IMG/VR virus record: IMGVR_UViG_3300032323_003835
Location: 47,206-111,205 of that record
Direction: 5' to 3' (one strand)
Source: a virus
Length of the DNA stretch: 64,000 bases
In this document: positions 32,666 through 39,322 of the stretch, in pieces
Numbering within the stretch: the first letter of the stretch is position 1
How the letters are laid out: each line of letters opens with the position of its first letter
Program-made: the position numbers and the translations under genes
Notes under the pieces: model-generated
What the model saw: only the letters and a program-made list of their open reading frames with translations
The model's database searches: none
What the model was told of the DNA's origin: nothing

Positions 32666-33346
32666 GGTCAGGTCTCCTGCAAAAGAAAAACGGAAAGGAA
32701 GAAGGGACCCCCTGCGGAAACCCTAGTTCTATATTTTAAAGTATCATCTCAAGAACTATATCTTTAAAAAACATTAAAAATGAGCATATACGGCCCCCCT
32801 TTTTTACCCCCCTAAAAGCCCCACTTTTACCCCCCTATTTTAGGGCCCTTTTTAGGCCCCGTTCCCCCCAGGCTCCCCTAGGGCTAAATAATGGGCCTTT
32901 TTGGTGGGCCCGCCCCGGGGATCTAATAGGGGTTTTTCACATCCTTTTTTAGGTGTGAGTCCTCCCCTTACTATAGAAAGGATTTACAAGCCGGTGGGGG
33001 CACCCCGAATTGGAATTCTAGGAATTTCCCTTTTTCCTACTTTTTCCGCGGGGGCACCCCGAACTGATATAAATAGGAATTCCCTGTTTTTTAAACTTCA
33101 TGCTTTTTTGAGTGAGCCCGCCCTCGGTGTAAGATAAACTCAAATTTCCAACTGTATGGTTTTTGAGTGAGGGCGCCTACTATAGTAATTACCTATTTTT
33201 CCCTTTTTCCATTTTCCCCGTGGGGGCACCCCGATTTGAAAAACCACAAAAATGGGTTTATTTGGTTTTTTTGGAAACTTAAGGTTTTCCATGTGGAGGT
33301 GCCCTCTCCACGATAGCCTATAAGTTTGATTCTAAACCTTACCCCA

Positions 33347-33374
33347 TAAAAAAACCTTCCAATTTCTTGGAAGG
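33347..33374 (-). terminator. Intrinsic terminator
   Basis: CCTTCCAA/TTGGAAGG stem followed by T-run on the minus strand, after the gene ending at 33414. Confidence 0.8.
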
Positions 33375-33413
33375 CTTCTCGTTAACTCAACACTTATTAA
33401 CTAACCACAAACA

Positions 33414-33581
33414 CTATTTTCTTTCTATTCTTTTTCTGGCTCTTTCTTTCGGTCTGGGATGGGTATTGATTTTACCACATGAGCAAACACTTGATTTATA
33501 TTCCTCGTTCCGTTTGAACATGATTGTGTAACCATGCCTACATGCGGAGCAGATAACGTACTTGTCTCTTAGTCCTGTCAT
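33414..33581 (-). CDS. 55-residue zinc-ribbon protein
   Basis: ATG at 33581 overlapping the previous stop (ATGA). Two Cys pairs (VICSACRHGY and SSVCSCGKI) form a zinc ribbon; the tail is very basic (RPKERARKRIERK). Likely a small nucleic-acid-binding or transcription-affecting early protein. Confidence 0.7.
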   Translation of the reverse strand: MTGLRDKYVICSACRHGYTIMFKRNEEYKSSVCSCGKINTHPRPKERARKRIERK

Positions 33582-33823
33582 CTTAGAGATTTTTCTCCTT
33601 TAACCCAATCCTCCATTGTCTTATAACTCCAGTAGGTTGTTTCTCCATCTCTTGATCTTTCGCTGTAGAAATTTTCAAATATGTATTCCCACACTTTCTT
33701 ATATGAGGAGGCTTTAAATTCCCAGAGGAAGTAAGCCGTGCCTATGAGTAGGAAGGCTAATAACTTCCATACTAGATAAGCATAACCGAGGATGTATTTT
33801 AATACTTCAAAAATCCATTTCAT
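33578..33823 (-). CDS. Small membrane protein
   Basis: 81 residues. Residues about 8-33 are hydrophobic (KYILGYAYLVWKLLAFLLIGTAYFLW), enough for one long or two short membrane spans, then a charged aromatic tail. Function unknown; early-type promoter in front. Confidence 0.6.
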   Translation of the reverse strand: MKWIFEVLKYILGYAYLVWKLLAFLLIGTAYFLWEFKASSYKKVWEYIFENFYSERSRDGETTYWSYKTMEDWVKGEKSLR

Positions 33824-33842
33824 GTCCTTGTGTTTTATAAGG

Positions 33843-33875
33843 TAAATGTAAGTCTTTTCCTCGTGTAATTAAAAC
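33843..33875 (-). promoter_or_regulatory. Early-type promoter
   Basis: -7 box TACATTTA on the minus strand with an upstream CGTTTTAATT block; drives the gene starting at 33823. Confidence 0.55.
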
Positions 33876-34072
33876 GTCTGAGGACCGTTTTTTCTACGGA
33901 AGGGTTTGAATCCGTTGGCTTCAATTGCTATCTTAATACAACCCCATGCCACAATGGCTAGGCTTCCTACAGCCATCGATAGGGTTGGGTGTTCTAGATA
34001 TAACACGTAACAGAAAATTAAAGTGGCTGCAAGGTAAAGTACCGATCCGATAATAAAAGTTGTTTTTGTCAT
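33869..34072 (-). CDS. Small two-span membrane protein
   Basis: 67 residues with two hydrophobic segments (FIIGSVLYLAATLIFCYVLYL and LSMAVGSLAIVAWGCI) and a basic C-terminus. No family recognised. Early gene by promoter. Confidence 0.6.
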   Translation of the reverse strand: MTKTTFIIGSVLYLAATLIFCYVLYLEHPTLSMAVGSLAIVAWGCIKIAIEANGFKPFRRKNGPQTF

Positions 34073-34094
34073 AGTGGGGTTATTTGATTATGAA

Positions 34095-34129
34095 GCTAAA
34101 TTAAATAAAACCCGCGGAAGTAAAAAATG
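34095..34129 (-). promoter_or_regulatory. Early-type promoter embedded in a terminator hairpin
   Basis: -7-like TAATTTAG with CATTTTTTACTTCCGCGG upstream. The upstream block forms the loop and arm of the hairpin at 34110..34140. Confidence 0.55.
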
Positions 34130-34140
34130 TTTCCGCGGGT
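34110..34140 (-). terminator. Terminator overlapping an early promoter
   Basis: Ten-bp stem ACCCGCGGAA/TTCCGCGGGT with an 11-base loop, then TTTTATTT on the minus strand. Ends the gene at 34149 and contains the promoter block of the next gene. Confidence 0.65.
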
Positions 34141-34148
34141 TGGTGTGA

Positions 34149-34313
34149 TTAACCTCCTTTAAGAATAAGTTCTATTCTAGCAGGGATTACCTTTTCTGCA
34201 TTACATTCGTCGCAGCACTCTTCATCCTCCTCACCTAGATTTCCTAGCGGTTCTGGGTTGTTCCCGAATCCTTCTACTTCCTTGTCGCAAAGACAGCATT
34301 TAAACTTTTCCAT
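34149..34313 (-). CDS. Small zinc-binding protein
   Basis: 54 residues from the ATG at 34313 (MEKFKCCLCDKEVEGFGNNP); a longer in-frame opening runs through the promoter and is rejected. CCLC...CCDEC is a zinc-ribbon pattern, with NPxPLGNLGEEDEECC typical of a small family seen across bacteria and phages. Role unknown. Confidence 0.65.
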   Translation of the reverse strand: MEKFKCCLCDKEVEGFGNNPEPLGNLGEEDEECCDECNAEKVIPARIELILKGG

Positions 34314-34334
34314 GTGTGTGTTTTTAAGTGTGAG

Positions 34335-34369
34335 GTAAAAGTATGAATAATCCGCGAAAGAAAAAAATG
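34335..34369 (-). promoter_or_regulatory. Early-type promoter
   Basis: -7 box TACTTTTA and ATTTTTTTCTTTCGCGG block on the minus strand; gene start 34313. Confidence 0.6.
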
Positions 34370-34396
34370 TGCATGGAAAGAATTCCAAGAATTCCA

Positions 34397-34465
34397 GTGA
34401 GGGCGCCTTTACAAGGATAATCCAAAAAATCCAAACTTTGGTTTTTTCCGTGGGGGTGCTCTCAC
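34397..34465. repeat. Paired palindrome cassette A1
   Basis: GTGAGGGCGCC at the left and GTGCTCTCAC at the right enclose an inner AAAAAATCCAAA/TTTGGTTTTTT hairpin. Nearly identical to 35036..35106. Confidence 0.65.
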
Positions 34466-34498
34466 GCGGTTTAGCTAAGATTTAGCTTTCACTTGCCA

Positions 34499-34530
34499 CA
34501 AAAAAAACCTTGGAAAATTCCAAGGTTTTT
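34499..34530 (-). terminator. Intrinsic terminator
   Basis: CCTTGGA/TCCAAGG stem, T-run on the minus strand; follows the gene ending at 34553. Confidence 0.75.
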
Positions 34531-34552
34531 AAAAAGCATGTAATACTAGTTA

Positions 34553-34945
34553 TTACATTTTCCAAATACTATCTAATAAAGCTTCTTTAAAATCTTTATA
34601 GGTTTCTATATTTACACGCATTTGCATAAATTCATATTCATGATTATCAAAATCTGCAACAACTAATCTATAGTATTTTTCTTCAGGTGTTAACAGGTAT
34701 GCACAAGGACAATTTTGATAATACACAATTGCTAGTACACACATAGGTTGTACATTTTCAAAATTATCAAGGTTTTCTGCATAACCTGATTTTTTCCATT
34801 TTTCACTTTCACTAGGATTTTCCCAAATTAGCATTAAATATTCGCTATCAGAATCATCAATTGATAATTTGTAATCTTTCATTTTAGAATCTTTTGCTAG
34901 TGATTCAAGCATTTTTTCTGTGAAATCTTTTAATAGTGCTTTCAT
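34553..34945 (-). CDS. Uncharacterised early protein
   Basis: 130 residues, acidic, mixed alpha/beta (YKLSIDDSDSEYLMLIWENPSESEKWKKSGY, VLAIVYYQNCPCAYLLTPEEKYYRLVVADFDNHEYEFM). No family recognised. Single-gene transcription unit with its own promoter and terminator. Confidence 0.6.
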   Translation of the reverse strand: MKALLKDFTEKMLESLAKDSKMKDYKLSIDDSDSEYLMLIWENPSESEKWKKSGYAENLDNFENVQPMCVLAIVYYQNCPCAYLLTPEEKYYRLVVADFDNHEYEFMQMRVNIETYKDFKEALLDSIWKM

Positions 34946-34967
34946 GTGTTTGTGTGTTTAAGTACAT

Positions 34968-35002
34968 ATAAATATAAGCATTTTCCCCGAAAATTAAAAA
35001 TG
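34968..35002 (-). promoter_or_regulatory. Early-type promoter
   Basis: -7 box TATATTTA and CATTTTTAATTTTCGGGG block; gene start 34945. Confidence 0.65.
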
Positions 35003-35035
35003 CCCCGTAAAATAAATTCAAGCTATACACTTACC

Positions 35036-35106
35036 CGTGAGGGCGCCTTTACGATGATAATCCAAAAAATCCAAATTTTGGTTTTTTCTCCGAGGGTGCC
35101 CTCACT
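35036..35106. repeat. Paired palindrome cassette A2
   Basis: CGTGAGGGCGCC and GGTGCCCTCAC flank the same inner hairpin as cassette A1; the two copies differ by only a few bases over about 60 bp. Confidence 0.65.
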
Positions 35107-35142
35107 AACAGTTAATGGAATTTTTCAAGAAAGCTATCCCCA

Positions 35143-35168
35143 CAAAAAAAGTCCCTAAGGACTTTTTT
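35143..35168 (-). terminator. Intrinsic terminator
   Basis: AAGTCC/GGACTT stem, T-runs on both sides (bidirectional); after the gene ending at 35186. Confidence 0.75.
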
Positions 35169-35185
35169 AAATCTGTGAGTTTGGA

Positions 35186-35362
35186 TTAAACCCTTACCTT
35201 CCTTAGTTTTGAAACTGCTGCTTTTAAAAAGGTAAAGATTATGTAAACAACTGTTCCGTAAAACAGAGCTACACATAAACCCCAAAATGAAAATGCTGCT
35301 TTTTCTACTCCATCTAAAGATTGGAATAAGTTTAATGCTTCGGTGAATTTTTCTGATAACAT
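35186..35362 (-). CDS. 58-residue membrane protein
   Basis: ATG at 35362, TAA at 35186. An amphipathic start (MLSEKFTEALNLFQSLDG) and one membrane span (FSFWGLCVALFYGTVVYIIFTFL), ending basic (SKLRKVRV). Promoter and terminator frame it exactly, so it is very likely real. Function unknown. Confidence 0.65.
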   Translation of the reverse strand: MLSEKFTEALNLFQSLDGVEKAAFSFWGLCVALFYGTVVYIIFTFLKAAVSKLRKVRV

Positions 35363-35392
35363 GTCGTGTTTTTTTAGTGATTAATTACAAGG

Positions 35393-35426
35393 CAAATATA
35401 GGATATTTCCCCGAAATAAAAAAATG
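35393..35426 (-). promoter_or_regulatory. Early-type promoter
   Basis: -7 box TATATTTG and CATTTTTTTATTTCGGGG block; gene start 35362. Confidence 0.75.
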
Positions 35427-35497
35427 TATTTGAGGTTAATTATACAAAATACCTCATTTCGGGGTGCCCTCTCCGATTGATGTGTTTTTGATGTATT

Positions 35498-35560
35498 TGC
35501 GTAACTCATTAGTTATTAACATGTTAACTCAGTTGGGGGCGGACTCACTAGAGTTACGCA
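35498..35560. repeat. 10-bp inverted repeat around a palindromic spacer
   Basis: TGCGTAACTC and GAGTTACGCA flank 43 bases that contain the palindrome TTAACATGTTAA. Unlike the other intergenic elements; possible protein site or remnant of a small mobile piece. Confidence 0.45.
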
Positions 35561-35584
35561 TAGGGAAGATTAGGGAAAATACCC

Positions 35585-35603
35585 CTTCGCGAGCGCGGGG
35601 TCC
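35585..35603. repeat. GCGCGGGGTCC element (variant)
   Basis: CTTCGCGAGCGCGGGGTCC followed by C/T tract; near-identical to 37151..37169, related to the CGTACGCGTGCGGGGTCC family. Confidence 0.55.
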
Positions 35604-35621
35604 TCTCCCCCTCCCCTCCAC

Positions 35622-35650
35622 AAAAAAAAGTCTGAGATTGCTCTCAGACT
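35622..35650 (-). terminator. Intrinsic terminator
   Basis: AGTCTGAG/CTCAGACT stem with eight T on the minus strand; after the gene ending at 35673. Confidence 0.8.
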
Positions 35651-35672
35651 CTTTGTTTCCTCTTTCTTTTGC

Positions 35673-35891
35673 TTAGAAGTACTTTCTTCTTACATGCTTT
35701 GGTGTTCCTGGAGGTCCTATGGATTCTCCCCCTGCATCTAGAAACATAAACCCTTTATATGAATCGCTTCGCATTAGAACATGCTCCAGTACACAAATCA
35801 TGCCTTGCTTTTCATCTAAGGTGTTTCCATCGTTAGCGAGTTGCTCATTAACGAATGCCTTTATCCTTTCTATCTCAAAAGTCTTTCTCAT
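35673..35891 (-). CDS. Uncharacterised small protein
   Basis: 72 residues (FEIERIKAFVNEQLANDGNTLDEKQGMICVLEHVLMRSDSYKGFMFL). Helical start then a Gly/Pro-rich end (GGESIGPPGTPKHVRRKYF). Two bases after the preceding gene, so cotranscribed with it. Confidence 0.6.
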   Translation of the reverse strand: MRKTFEIERIKAFVNEQLANDGNTLDEKQGMICVLEHVLMRSDSYKGFMFLDAGGESIGPPGTPKHVRRKYF

Positions 35892-35893
35892 GC

Positions 35894-36070
35894 CTAATCT
35901 TTTAAAGCCATTTGTTTAGCTACTAGAACCTTAGCGTAATGTTCCCAGTTAATGTTATCTGTTTGTAAACCTTCTTGTTCCATCTTACATCTTCGAATTT
36001 GTACCAGAAGAGGAAGATTGATAACTGAATCTCTTGTAATGTAATTGAGAATGTTTTCGAATTGAATCAT
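35894..36070 (-). CDS. Uncharacterised small protein
   Basis: 58 residues from the ATG at 36070 (MIQFENILNYITRDS). A longer GTG-initiated opening at 36157 crosses the promoter and is rejected. Helical (LLVQIRRCKMEQEG). Followed after 2 bases by the 72-residue gene. Confidence 0.55.
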   Translation of the reverse strand: MIQFENILNYITRDSVINLPLLVQIRRCKMEQEGLQTDNINWEHYAKVLVAKQMALKD

Positions 36071-36092
36071 GACGTTGTGTATTAGTATGAGG

Positions 36093-36127
36093 CTAATGTA
36101 AACCATTTCCGCGACAAATAAAAATGT
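36093..36127 (-). promoter_or_regulatory. Early-type promoter
   Basis: -7-like TACATTAG and CATTTTTATTTGTCGCGG block; gene start 36070. Confidence 0.55.
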
Positions 36128-36175
36128 GGAAGGAAAGAATCCCAAACACGGATCCACCGTGGTGAGGGCACGCCC

Positions 36176-36202
36176 ACAAAAAACCTCCGGTTGGAGGTTT
36201 CT
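36176..36202 (-). terminator. Intrinsic terminator
   Basis: AAACCTCC/GGAGGTTT stem, T-run on the minus strand; after the gene ending at 36225. A GTGAGGGCACGCCC copy abuts it. Confidence 0.75.
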
Positions 36203-36224
36203 TTTCTTTTTATGTTCCTATGAC

Positions 36225-36590
36225 TTAGTAGTATTTCTCCTGGCTCATTCTACGAAGAGCATTATAAAGTAATACTGCTTCTTCCTCTATATTATGTAAG
36301 TCTAATACATTACCTCTGTACATAATCTCTGGTGCATTCTTATCAACTGTTACGGATGTGTTAAGAACGCTAGCTACTATTACACCAGGTTTAATTTCTC
36401 TTACGTTACTTACATAACCATACATATCTGAGCTACCAATAGCTTTATGAATGGAACGTAGTGACTTGCGATCTTCCTCGTTTTCATATCCCATTGCGTG
36501 TTTAGCTCCCTTTGCTAATCTAGAAAACAAGCCTTCAGGCTTTCTCATTGGACCTTCTTGGAAGTTTTCATATATCTGAAGATGTTTCAT
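36225..36590 (-). CDS. Tagged small protein
   Basis: 121 residues. Tag MKHLQIYENFQEG (I-Y-E). Then RSIHKAIGSSDMYGYVSNVREIKPGVIVASVLNTSVTVDKNAPEIMYRG, a possible small beta domain. No family recognised. Late-type promoter only, standing within the early region. Confidence 0.7.
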   Translation of the reverse strand: MKHLQIYENFQEGPMRKPEGLFSRLAKGAKHAMGYENEEDRKSLRSIHKAIGSSDMYGYVSNVREIKPGVIVASVLNTSVTVDKNAPEIMYRGNVLDLHNIEEEAVLLYNALRRMSQEKYY

Positions 36591-36607
36591 GCTCCTATTG
36601 TTTTCAT

Positions 36608-36617
36608 TTATATATCC
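36608..36617 (-). promoter_or_regulatory. Late-type promoter box
   Basis: GGATATATAA on the minus strand, 17 bases before the ATG at 36590. Confidence 0.65.
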
Positions 36618-36636
36618 AAACCAACATCCGCAAACC

Positions 36637-36711
36637 GGGTGAGGGCGCCTTTCCGAGGATAATCCGAAAATTCCATTTTTTCTCCTTCTTCCGTCGAGGC
36701 GTCCTCACCCC
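36637..36711. repeat. Paired palindrome cassette
   Basis: GGGTGAGGGCGCC and GGCGTCCTCACCC face each other about 47 bases apart, forming a potential long hairpin. Confidence 0.6.
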
Positions 36712-36742
36712 GCTTAGCTAAGGTTAAGCTGAAGTAATCCCA

Positions 36743-36774
36743 CAAAAAAACTCAGGACAAAGTCCTGAGTCTTT
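36743..36774 (-). terminator. Intrinsic terminator
   Basis: ACTCAGGAC/GTCCTGAGT stem, T-run on the minus strand; after the gene ending at 36798. Confidence 0.8.
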
Positions 36775-36797
36775 AATAGTTTAAACTTTAACCCAAT

Positions 36798-37088
36798 CTA
36801 ACTATAATATGGATATACTCCCTCACAAAGATTAAGATATGAATCTATAAAGAAACCATACCCTGCATCTTTTAATGCTTTACTTACATTATGACAGATA
36901 TGACCTCTCGGTTCAGTGTCATGCACTTCAGGGTAAATGAGACCGATGAGGGTTTGTCCCTGCTCTATCTCTCCCAGTATTTCTTCTCTTGTGACCCTAA
37001 CGTTTGAATGAATCTTTTTGCAGATTCGATTAACTAGTGTTTCGCATGCCTTATCTCCGGCTGCTGAGTACATTTCATAACTTTTCAT
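36798..37088 (-). CDS. Uncharacterised early protein
   Basis: 96 residues from the ATG at 37088 (MKSYEMYSAAGDKACETLVNRI); the longer opening crosses the promoter and repeats. KKIHSNVRVTREEILGEIEQGQTLIGLIYPEVHDTEPRGHICHNVSKALKDAGYGFFID is compact alpha/beta. No family recognised. Confidence 0.65.
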   Translation of the reverse strand: MKSYEMYSAAGDKACETLVNRICKKIHSNVRVTREEILGEIEQGQTLIGLIYPEVHDTEPRGHICHNVSKALKDAGYGFFIDSYLNLCEGVYPYYS

Positions 37089-37106
37089 ATGTGTGGTTTT
37101 AGAATA

Positions 37107-37140
37107 CAAATATAACATGGACGTGCGGGGAATAAAAATG
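37107..37140 (-). promoter_or_regulatory. Early-type promoter
   Basis: -7 box TATATTTG and CATTTTTATTCCCCGC block; gene start 37088. Confidence 0.75.
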
Positions 37141-37150
37141 CAAAAACCCC

Positions 37151-37169
37151 CTTCGCGAGCGCGGGGTCC
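37151..37169. repeat. GCGCGGGGTCC element (variant)
   Basis: CTTCGCGAGCGCGGGGTCC, second copy of the variant at 35585, including the following C/T tract. Confidence 0.55.
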
Positions 37170-37225
37170 TCTCCCCCTCCCCTCTGTGTGTATTCTATCG
37201 GGAATGAGAATCAAAACATTATTAT

Positions 37226-37302
37226 CGAGGTGAGGGCACCCTCGGATGATTTCCAAATCCGATCAAAAGGTTATATCTCTATGTGGTTGCGCCCTCACCT
37301 CG
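37226..37302. repeat. Paired palindrome cassette, longest arms
   Basis: CGAGGTGAGGGC at the left and GCGCCCTCACCTCG at the right are complementary over 12 bp, enclosing about 51 bases: a potential extended hairpin. Confidence 0.65.
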
Positions 37303-37335
37303 ATTACGCTAGCGTAAAGTGCTTTCCACCGCGCA

Positions 37336-37368
37336 CAAAAATGGCCTGAGATAAAATCCCAGGCCATT
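37336..37368 (-). terminator. Intrinsic terminator
   Basis: AATGGCCT/AGGCCATT stem then T-run on the minus strand, right after the gene ending at 37374. Confidence 0.7.
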
Positions 37369-37373
37369 CTCGA

Positions 37374-37529
37374 TTAGTTTAATCTATTGATGTTGGAGAT
37401 AACTATTTCGCCAACTTCATTCTTTAGGGTTTCCCAATCCTCTGGGGCTAGTGCATCCTCGATGCCTATTCCTTCCAACAGACTTATTAGGTCTTCCTGC
37501 ATTTGTTCTTTTAATTCTTGGATACTCAT
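37374..37529 (-). CDS. 51-residue acidic helical protein
   Basis: ATG at 37529. MSIQELKEQMQEDLISLLEG then IGIEDALAPEDWETLKNEVGEIVISNINRLN. Entirely helical by eye, acidic. Follows the 134-residue gene by 18 bases. Unknown function, possibly a small inhibitor. Confidence 0.6.
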   Translation of the reverse strand: MSIQELKEQMQEDLISLLEGIGIEDALAPEDWETLKNEVGEIVISNINRLN

Positions 37530-37547
37530 ACATTTTTATTGAAGATT

Positions 37548-37952
37548 CTAAAATGAGCTTGCTAGTTGTGACCAAGTCTGGGCTTTGTGAATCGGTCCAT
37601 TCCAAAGATTCATTTGACCCCAAACCTCTGCCAGTCCTGTGTGTCCACACTTAGGTGTAACAGTGAAAACATTGTCACCAGTTTCTAAAGAGGCAATACG
37701 AAAATCATCGTATAATGGTCCGTTCATTGGACAGTTGTTCTTGAACCAAACATAATGTCTGTCTAGATCTATTCCTTTGGCTTTAGCAAATTTAATAACC
37801 TTGGGCATTAGATTCATTGCTTTGCCTTCTAAGGCTTTTTCTGAACAGAACCAATCGTAAAATCCCCAGCAATGTTCGTAATCGCCAACGATTCTTTTTT
37901 CTAATTCAAATGCTTCGATTTGTTCTCTGAGTGTTACTTGAAAGTTTACCAT
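37548..37952 (-). CDS. Uncharacterised early protein
   Basis: 134 residues (REQIEAFELEKRIVGDYEHCWGFYDWFCSEKALEGKAMNLMPKVIKFAK, DLDRHYVWFKNNCPMNGPLYDDFRIA). Several aromatic and Cys positions suggest a compact enzyme-like or binding fold, but I do not recognise it. First gene behind a strong early promoter. Confidence 0.65.
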   Translation of the reverse strand: MVNFQVTLREQIEAFELEKRIVGDYEHCWGFYDWFCSEKALEGKAMNLMPKVIKFAKAKGIDLDRHYVWFKNNCPMNGPLYDDFRIASLETGDNVFTVTPKCGHTGLAEVWGQMNLWNGPIHKAQTWSQLASSF

Positions 37953-37991
37953 TTTTTTAATTTTTTAAGGTTTGTGGATTTAAGTACAAGG

Positions 37992-38025
37992 CAAATATAT
38001 GAATAATCCCCGAAAGAAAAAAATG
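37992..38025 (-). promoter_or_regulatory. Early-type promoter
   Basis: -7 box TATATTTG and CATTTTTTTCTTTCGGGG block; gene start 37952. Confidence 0.75.
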
Positions 38026-38073
38026 TTTCGGAAAAATGTTTCAAATCTCTTGGAATGTTTCGGATTCAAGACG

Positions 38074-38144
38074 GGGTGAGGGCACCTCCTCGGATAAAAC
38101 CCCAAAAAAGGAAAAACTTGGTCTTTTCCGTCGGGGCGCCCTCC
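38074..38144. repeat. Paired palindrome cassette
   Basis: GGTGAGGGCACC and GGGGCGCCCTCC flank about 45 bases with a CCAAAAAAGG-type inner segment. Confidence 0.55.
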
Positions 38145-38179
38145 AATGATTTTTGGGACGACCCCTAATTTGGATGCCA

Positions 38180-38210
38180 CAAAAAAACCAAACGCACGGT
38201 TTGGTTTTTT
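38180..38210 (-). terminator. Intrinsic terminator
   Basis: CCAAAC/GTTTGG stem with A- and T-runs on both sides; follows the tagged gene ending at 38231. Confidence 0.75.
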
Positions 38211-38230
38211 GAATGAGAGTTATGGAGAAG

Positions 38231-38512
38231 TTACATAGACCAAGCTGGATTAGCAACTATTAAAATTCCGTTTTCTATTCTTGGAATCTCTTTGGTTGAA
38301 TAAGCATCATCATATTGGATTTGATTCGGATAAAATTTTTGTCCTTTGAATACCACATAGTTTTCATCAGAATCATCCTTGCCCATATGACTATGTCCCT
38401 GACCTCTTAATGAGTCATGAGCTGCATCTTTTACCGTGGGTTTACCGAATATGCTATTCCAAAAGCTTTCGTTAACTTCTGATTGTTCTCCGTACTTTTT
38501 AAGGTGTTTCAT
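38231..38512 (-). CDS. Tagged small protein
   Basis: 93 residues from the ATG at 38512: MKHLKKYGEQSEVNESFW (V-N-E type tag). An in-frame upstream start lies inside the promoters. The body (SIFGKPTVKDAAHDSLRGQGHSHMGKDDSDENYVVFKGQKFYPNQIQYDDAYSTKEIPR) is hydrophilic. Both a late-type and an early-type promoter precede it. Confidence 0.7.
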   Translation of the reverse strand: MKHLKKYGEQSEVNESFWNSIFGKPTVKDAAHDSLRGQGHSHMGKDDSDENYVVFKGQKFYPNQIQYDDAYSTKEIPRIENGILIVANPAWSM

Positions 38513-38532
38513 TATCTGAGTTATTTTGTGAT

Positions 38533-38541
38533 TTATATATC
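38533..38541 (-). promoter_or_regulatory. Late-type promoter box
   Basis: GATATATAA on the minus strand, 20 bases before the ATG at 38512. Confidence 0.6.
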
Positions 38542-38545
38542 TTTC

Positions 38546-38579
38546 CAAATATAGGTAACCTGGGCGAAATATAAAAATG
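38546..38579 (-). promoter_or_regulatory. Early-type promoter in tandem with a late box
   Basis: -7 box TATATTTG and CATTTTTATATTTCGCCC block, just upstream of the late box at 38533. Confidence 0.65.
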
Positions 38580-38624
38580 CCCCGTGGAAAATCATGAAGC
38601 GATCGGTTAAGCGATTGCTAAGCG

Positions 38625-38640
38625 GCGTGAGGGCGCCCAC
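38625..38640. repeat. GTGAGGGCGCCC palindrome copy
   Basis: GCGTGAGGGCGCCCAC; identical 16-mer at 39421..39436. Confidence 0.65.
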
Positions 38641-38673
38641 TCTCTGTGTTACATCTGTTCCCTTCCAAAGGCC

Positions 38674-38708
38674 ACAAAAAAAAATCTAGACGAATTTGTC
38701 TAGATTTT
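38674..38708 (-). terminator. Intrinsic terminator
   Basis: AAAATCTAGAC/GTCTAGATTTT stem, T-run on the minus strand; after the gene ending at 38731. Confidence 0.8.
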
Positions 38709-38730
38709 GAATTTTAAAATGAAGATGAGA

Positions 38731-38913
38731 TTAACCCAGGATTAGTATTCCTCTTTCTTGTATACCTGATTTTATTTCATCAGTTAACAGAGTAGAACCA
38801 ACAGAAGTGAAAATAAATGTGGGTCCTTGAAGAGAAACGAGGTAATGTTCCTGATTAAATATCCCTCTTTCTTCTAGAAATTTGATTCCTGCATCAATAA
38901 TTTTCCTTTTCAT
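38731..38913 (-). CDS. Uncharacterised small early protein
   Basis: 60 residues (KRKIIDAGIKFLEERGIFNQEHYLVSLQGPTFIFTSVGSTLLTDEIKSGIQERGILILG). Looks like one helix followed by a beta-rich part. Own promoter and terminator; function unknown. Confidence 0.6.
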   Translation of the reverse strand: MKRKIIDAGIKFLEERGIFNQEHYLVSLQGPTFIFTSVGSTLLTDEIKSGIQERGILILG

Positions 38914-38938
38914 ATTATATGTGTGTTTAAATACAAGG

Positions 38939-38973
38939 CAAATATAGAATAAATCCTCGGGATAAAAAAATGT
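38939..38973 (-). promoter_or_regulatory. Early-type promoter
   Basis: -7 box TATATTTG and CATTTTTTTATCCCGAGG block; gene start 38913. Confidence 0.75.
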
Positions 38974-39001
38974 ATGAATTCGGACATCTACGGATCATTA
39001 T

Positions 39002-39022
39002 CGGGGTGTGGGTGCCCTCACC
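39002..39022. repeat. Palindrome copy (GGTGCCCTCACC form)
   Basis: CGGGGTGTGGGTGCCCTCACC, a GGTGAGGGCACC-type half in reverse orientation. Confidence 0.5.
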
Positions 39023-39056
39023 ATCTCTTTCTGACTTATATCTTTCGATTTTCCAT

Positions 39057-39074
39057 CGTACGCGTGCGGGGTCC
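39057..39074. repeat. CGTACGCGTGCGGGGTCC element
   Basis: Exact 18-mer, followed by a C-rich TTCCCCTAGCCCC tract. Same 18-mer at 40955, 46118 and 48843. Confidence 0.7.
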
Positions 39075-39103
39075 TTCCCCTAGCCCCCTACGGGATAAAA
39101 GGA

Positions 39104-39289
39104 TTAATCAGGTTCTCCTTCATAGTAAACCTTGTTATCTGCTCCACACTTGTGACAAACATAAAGGTCTTCCTCTGATGACTCGGTGGAATTCCAGTTC
39201 CAGCCACATTTATTGCATTCTATTTGGGTAGGAGCCTCATAAGGTTCAACTTCAATCCCAAAGTTCTCGTAGATCTGTAGGTGTTTCAT
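39104..39289 (-). CDS. Tagged zinc-ribbon protein
   Basis: 61 residues from the ATG at 39289. Tag MKHLQIYENFGIEVEP (I-Y-E) followed by a rubredoxin-like zinc ribbon: ECNKCGWNWN and LYVCHKCGADN. If the tag is cleaved, the mature protein is the bare zinc ribbon. No clear late-type box; possibly read through from upstream. Confidence 0.7.
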   Translation of the reverse strand: MKHLQIYENFGIEVEPYEAPTQIECNKCGWNWNSTESSEEDLYVCHKCGADNKVYYEGEPD

Positions 39290-39322
39290 AATTCTATGTA
39301 TCCCAAATTCGATTCTAAGCAT

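Larger units (their letters stand above)
32482..33413. other. Non-coding region with G/C runs and repeats
   Basis: About 930 bases with no credible gene. It holds two copies of a 21-bp palindrome-containing repeat, a block of C-runs and G-runs around 32800-32900 in AT-rich surroundings, three GGGGGCACCCCGA elements (near 32996, 33052, 33227) and one GTGAGGGCGCC copy. An open frame at 32901..33137 follows repeats and is not a gene. Candidate origin, packaging or recombination region. Confidence 0.5.

Noticed and set aside
32901-33137. Open frame in the left non-coding region
   Set aside because: Encodes translated repeat sequence (GGGGGCACCCCGA) with no start context.
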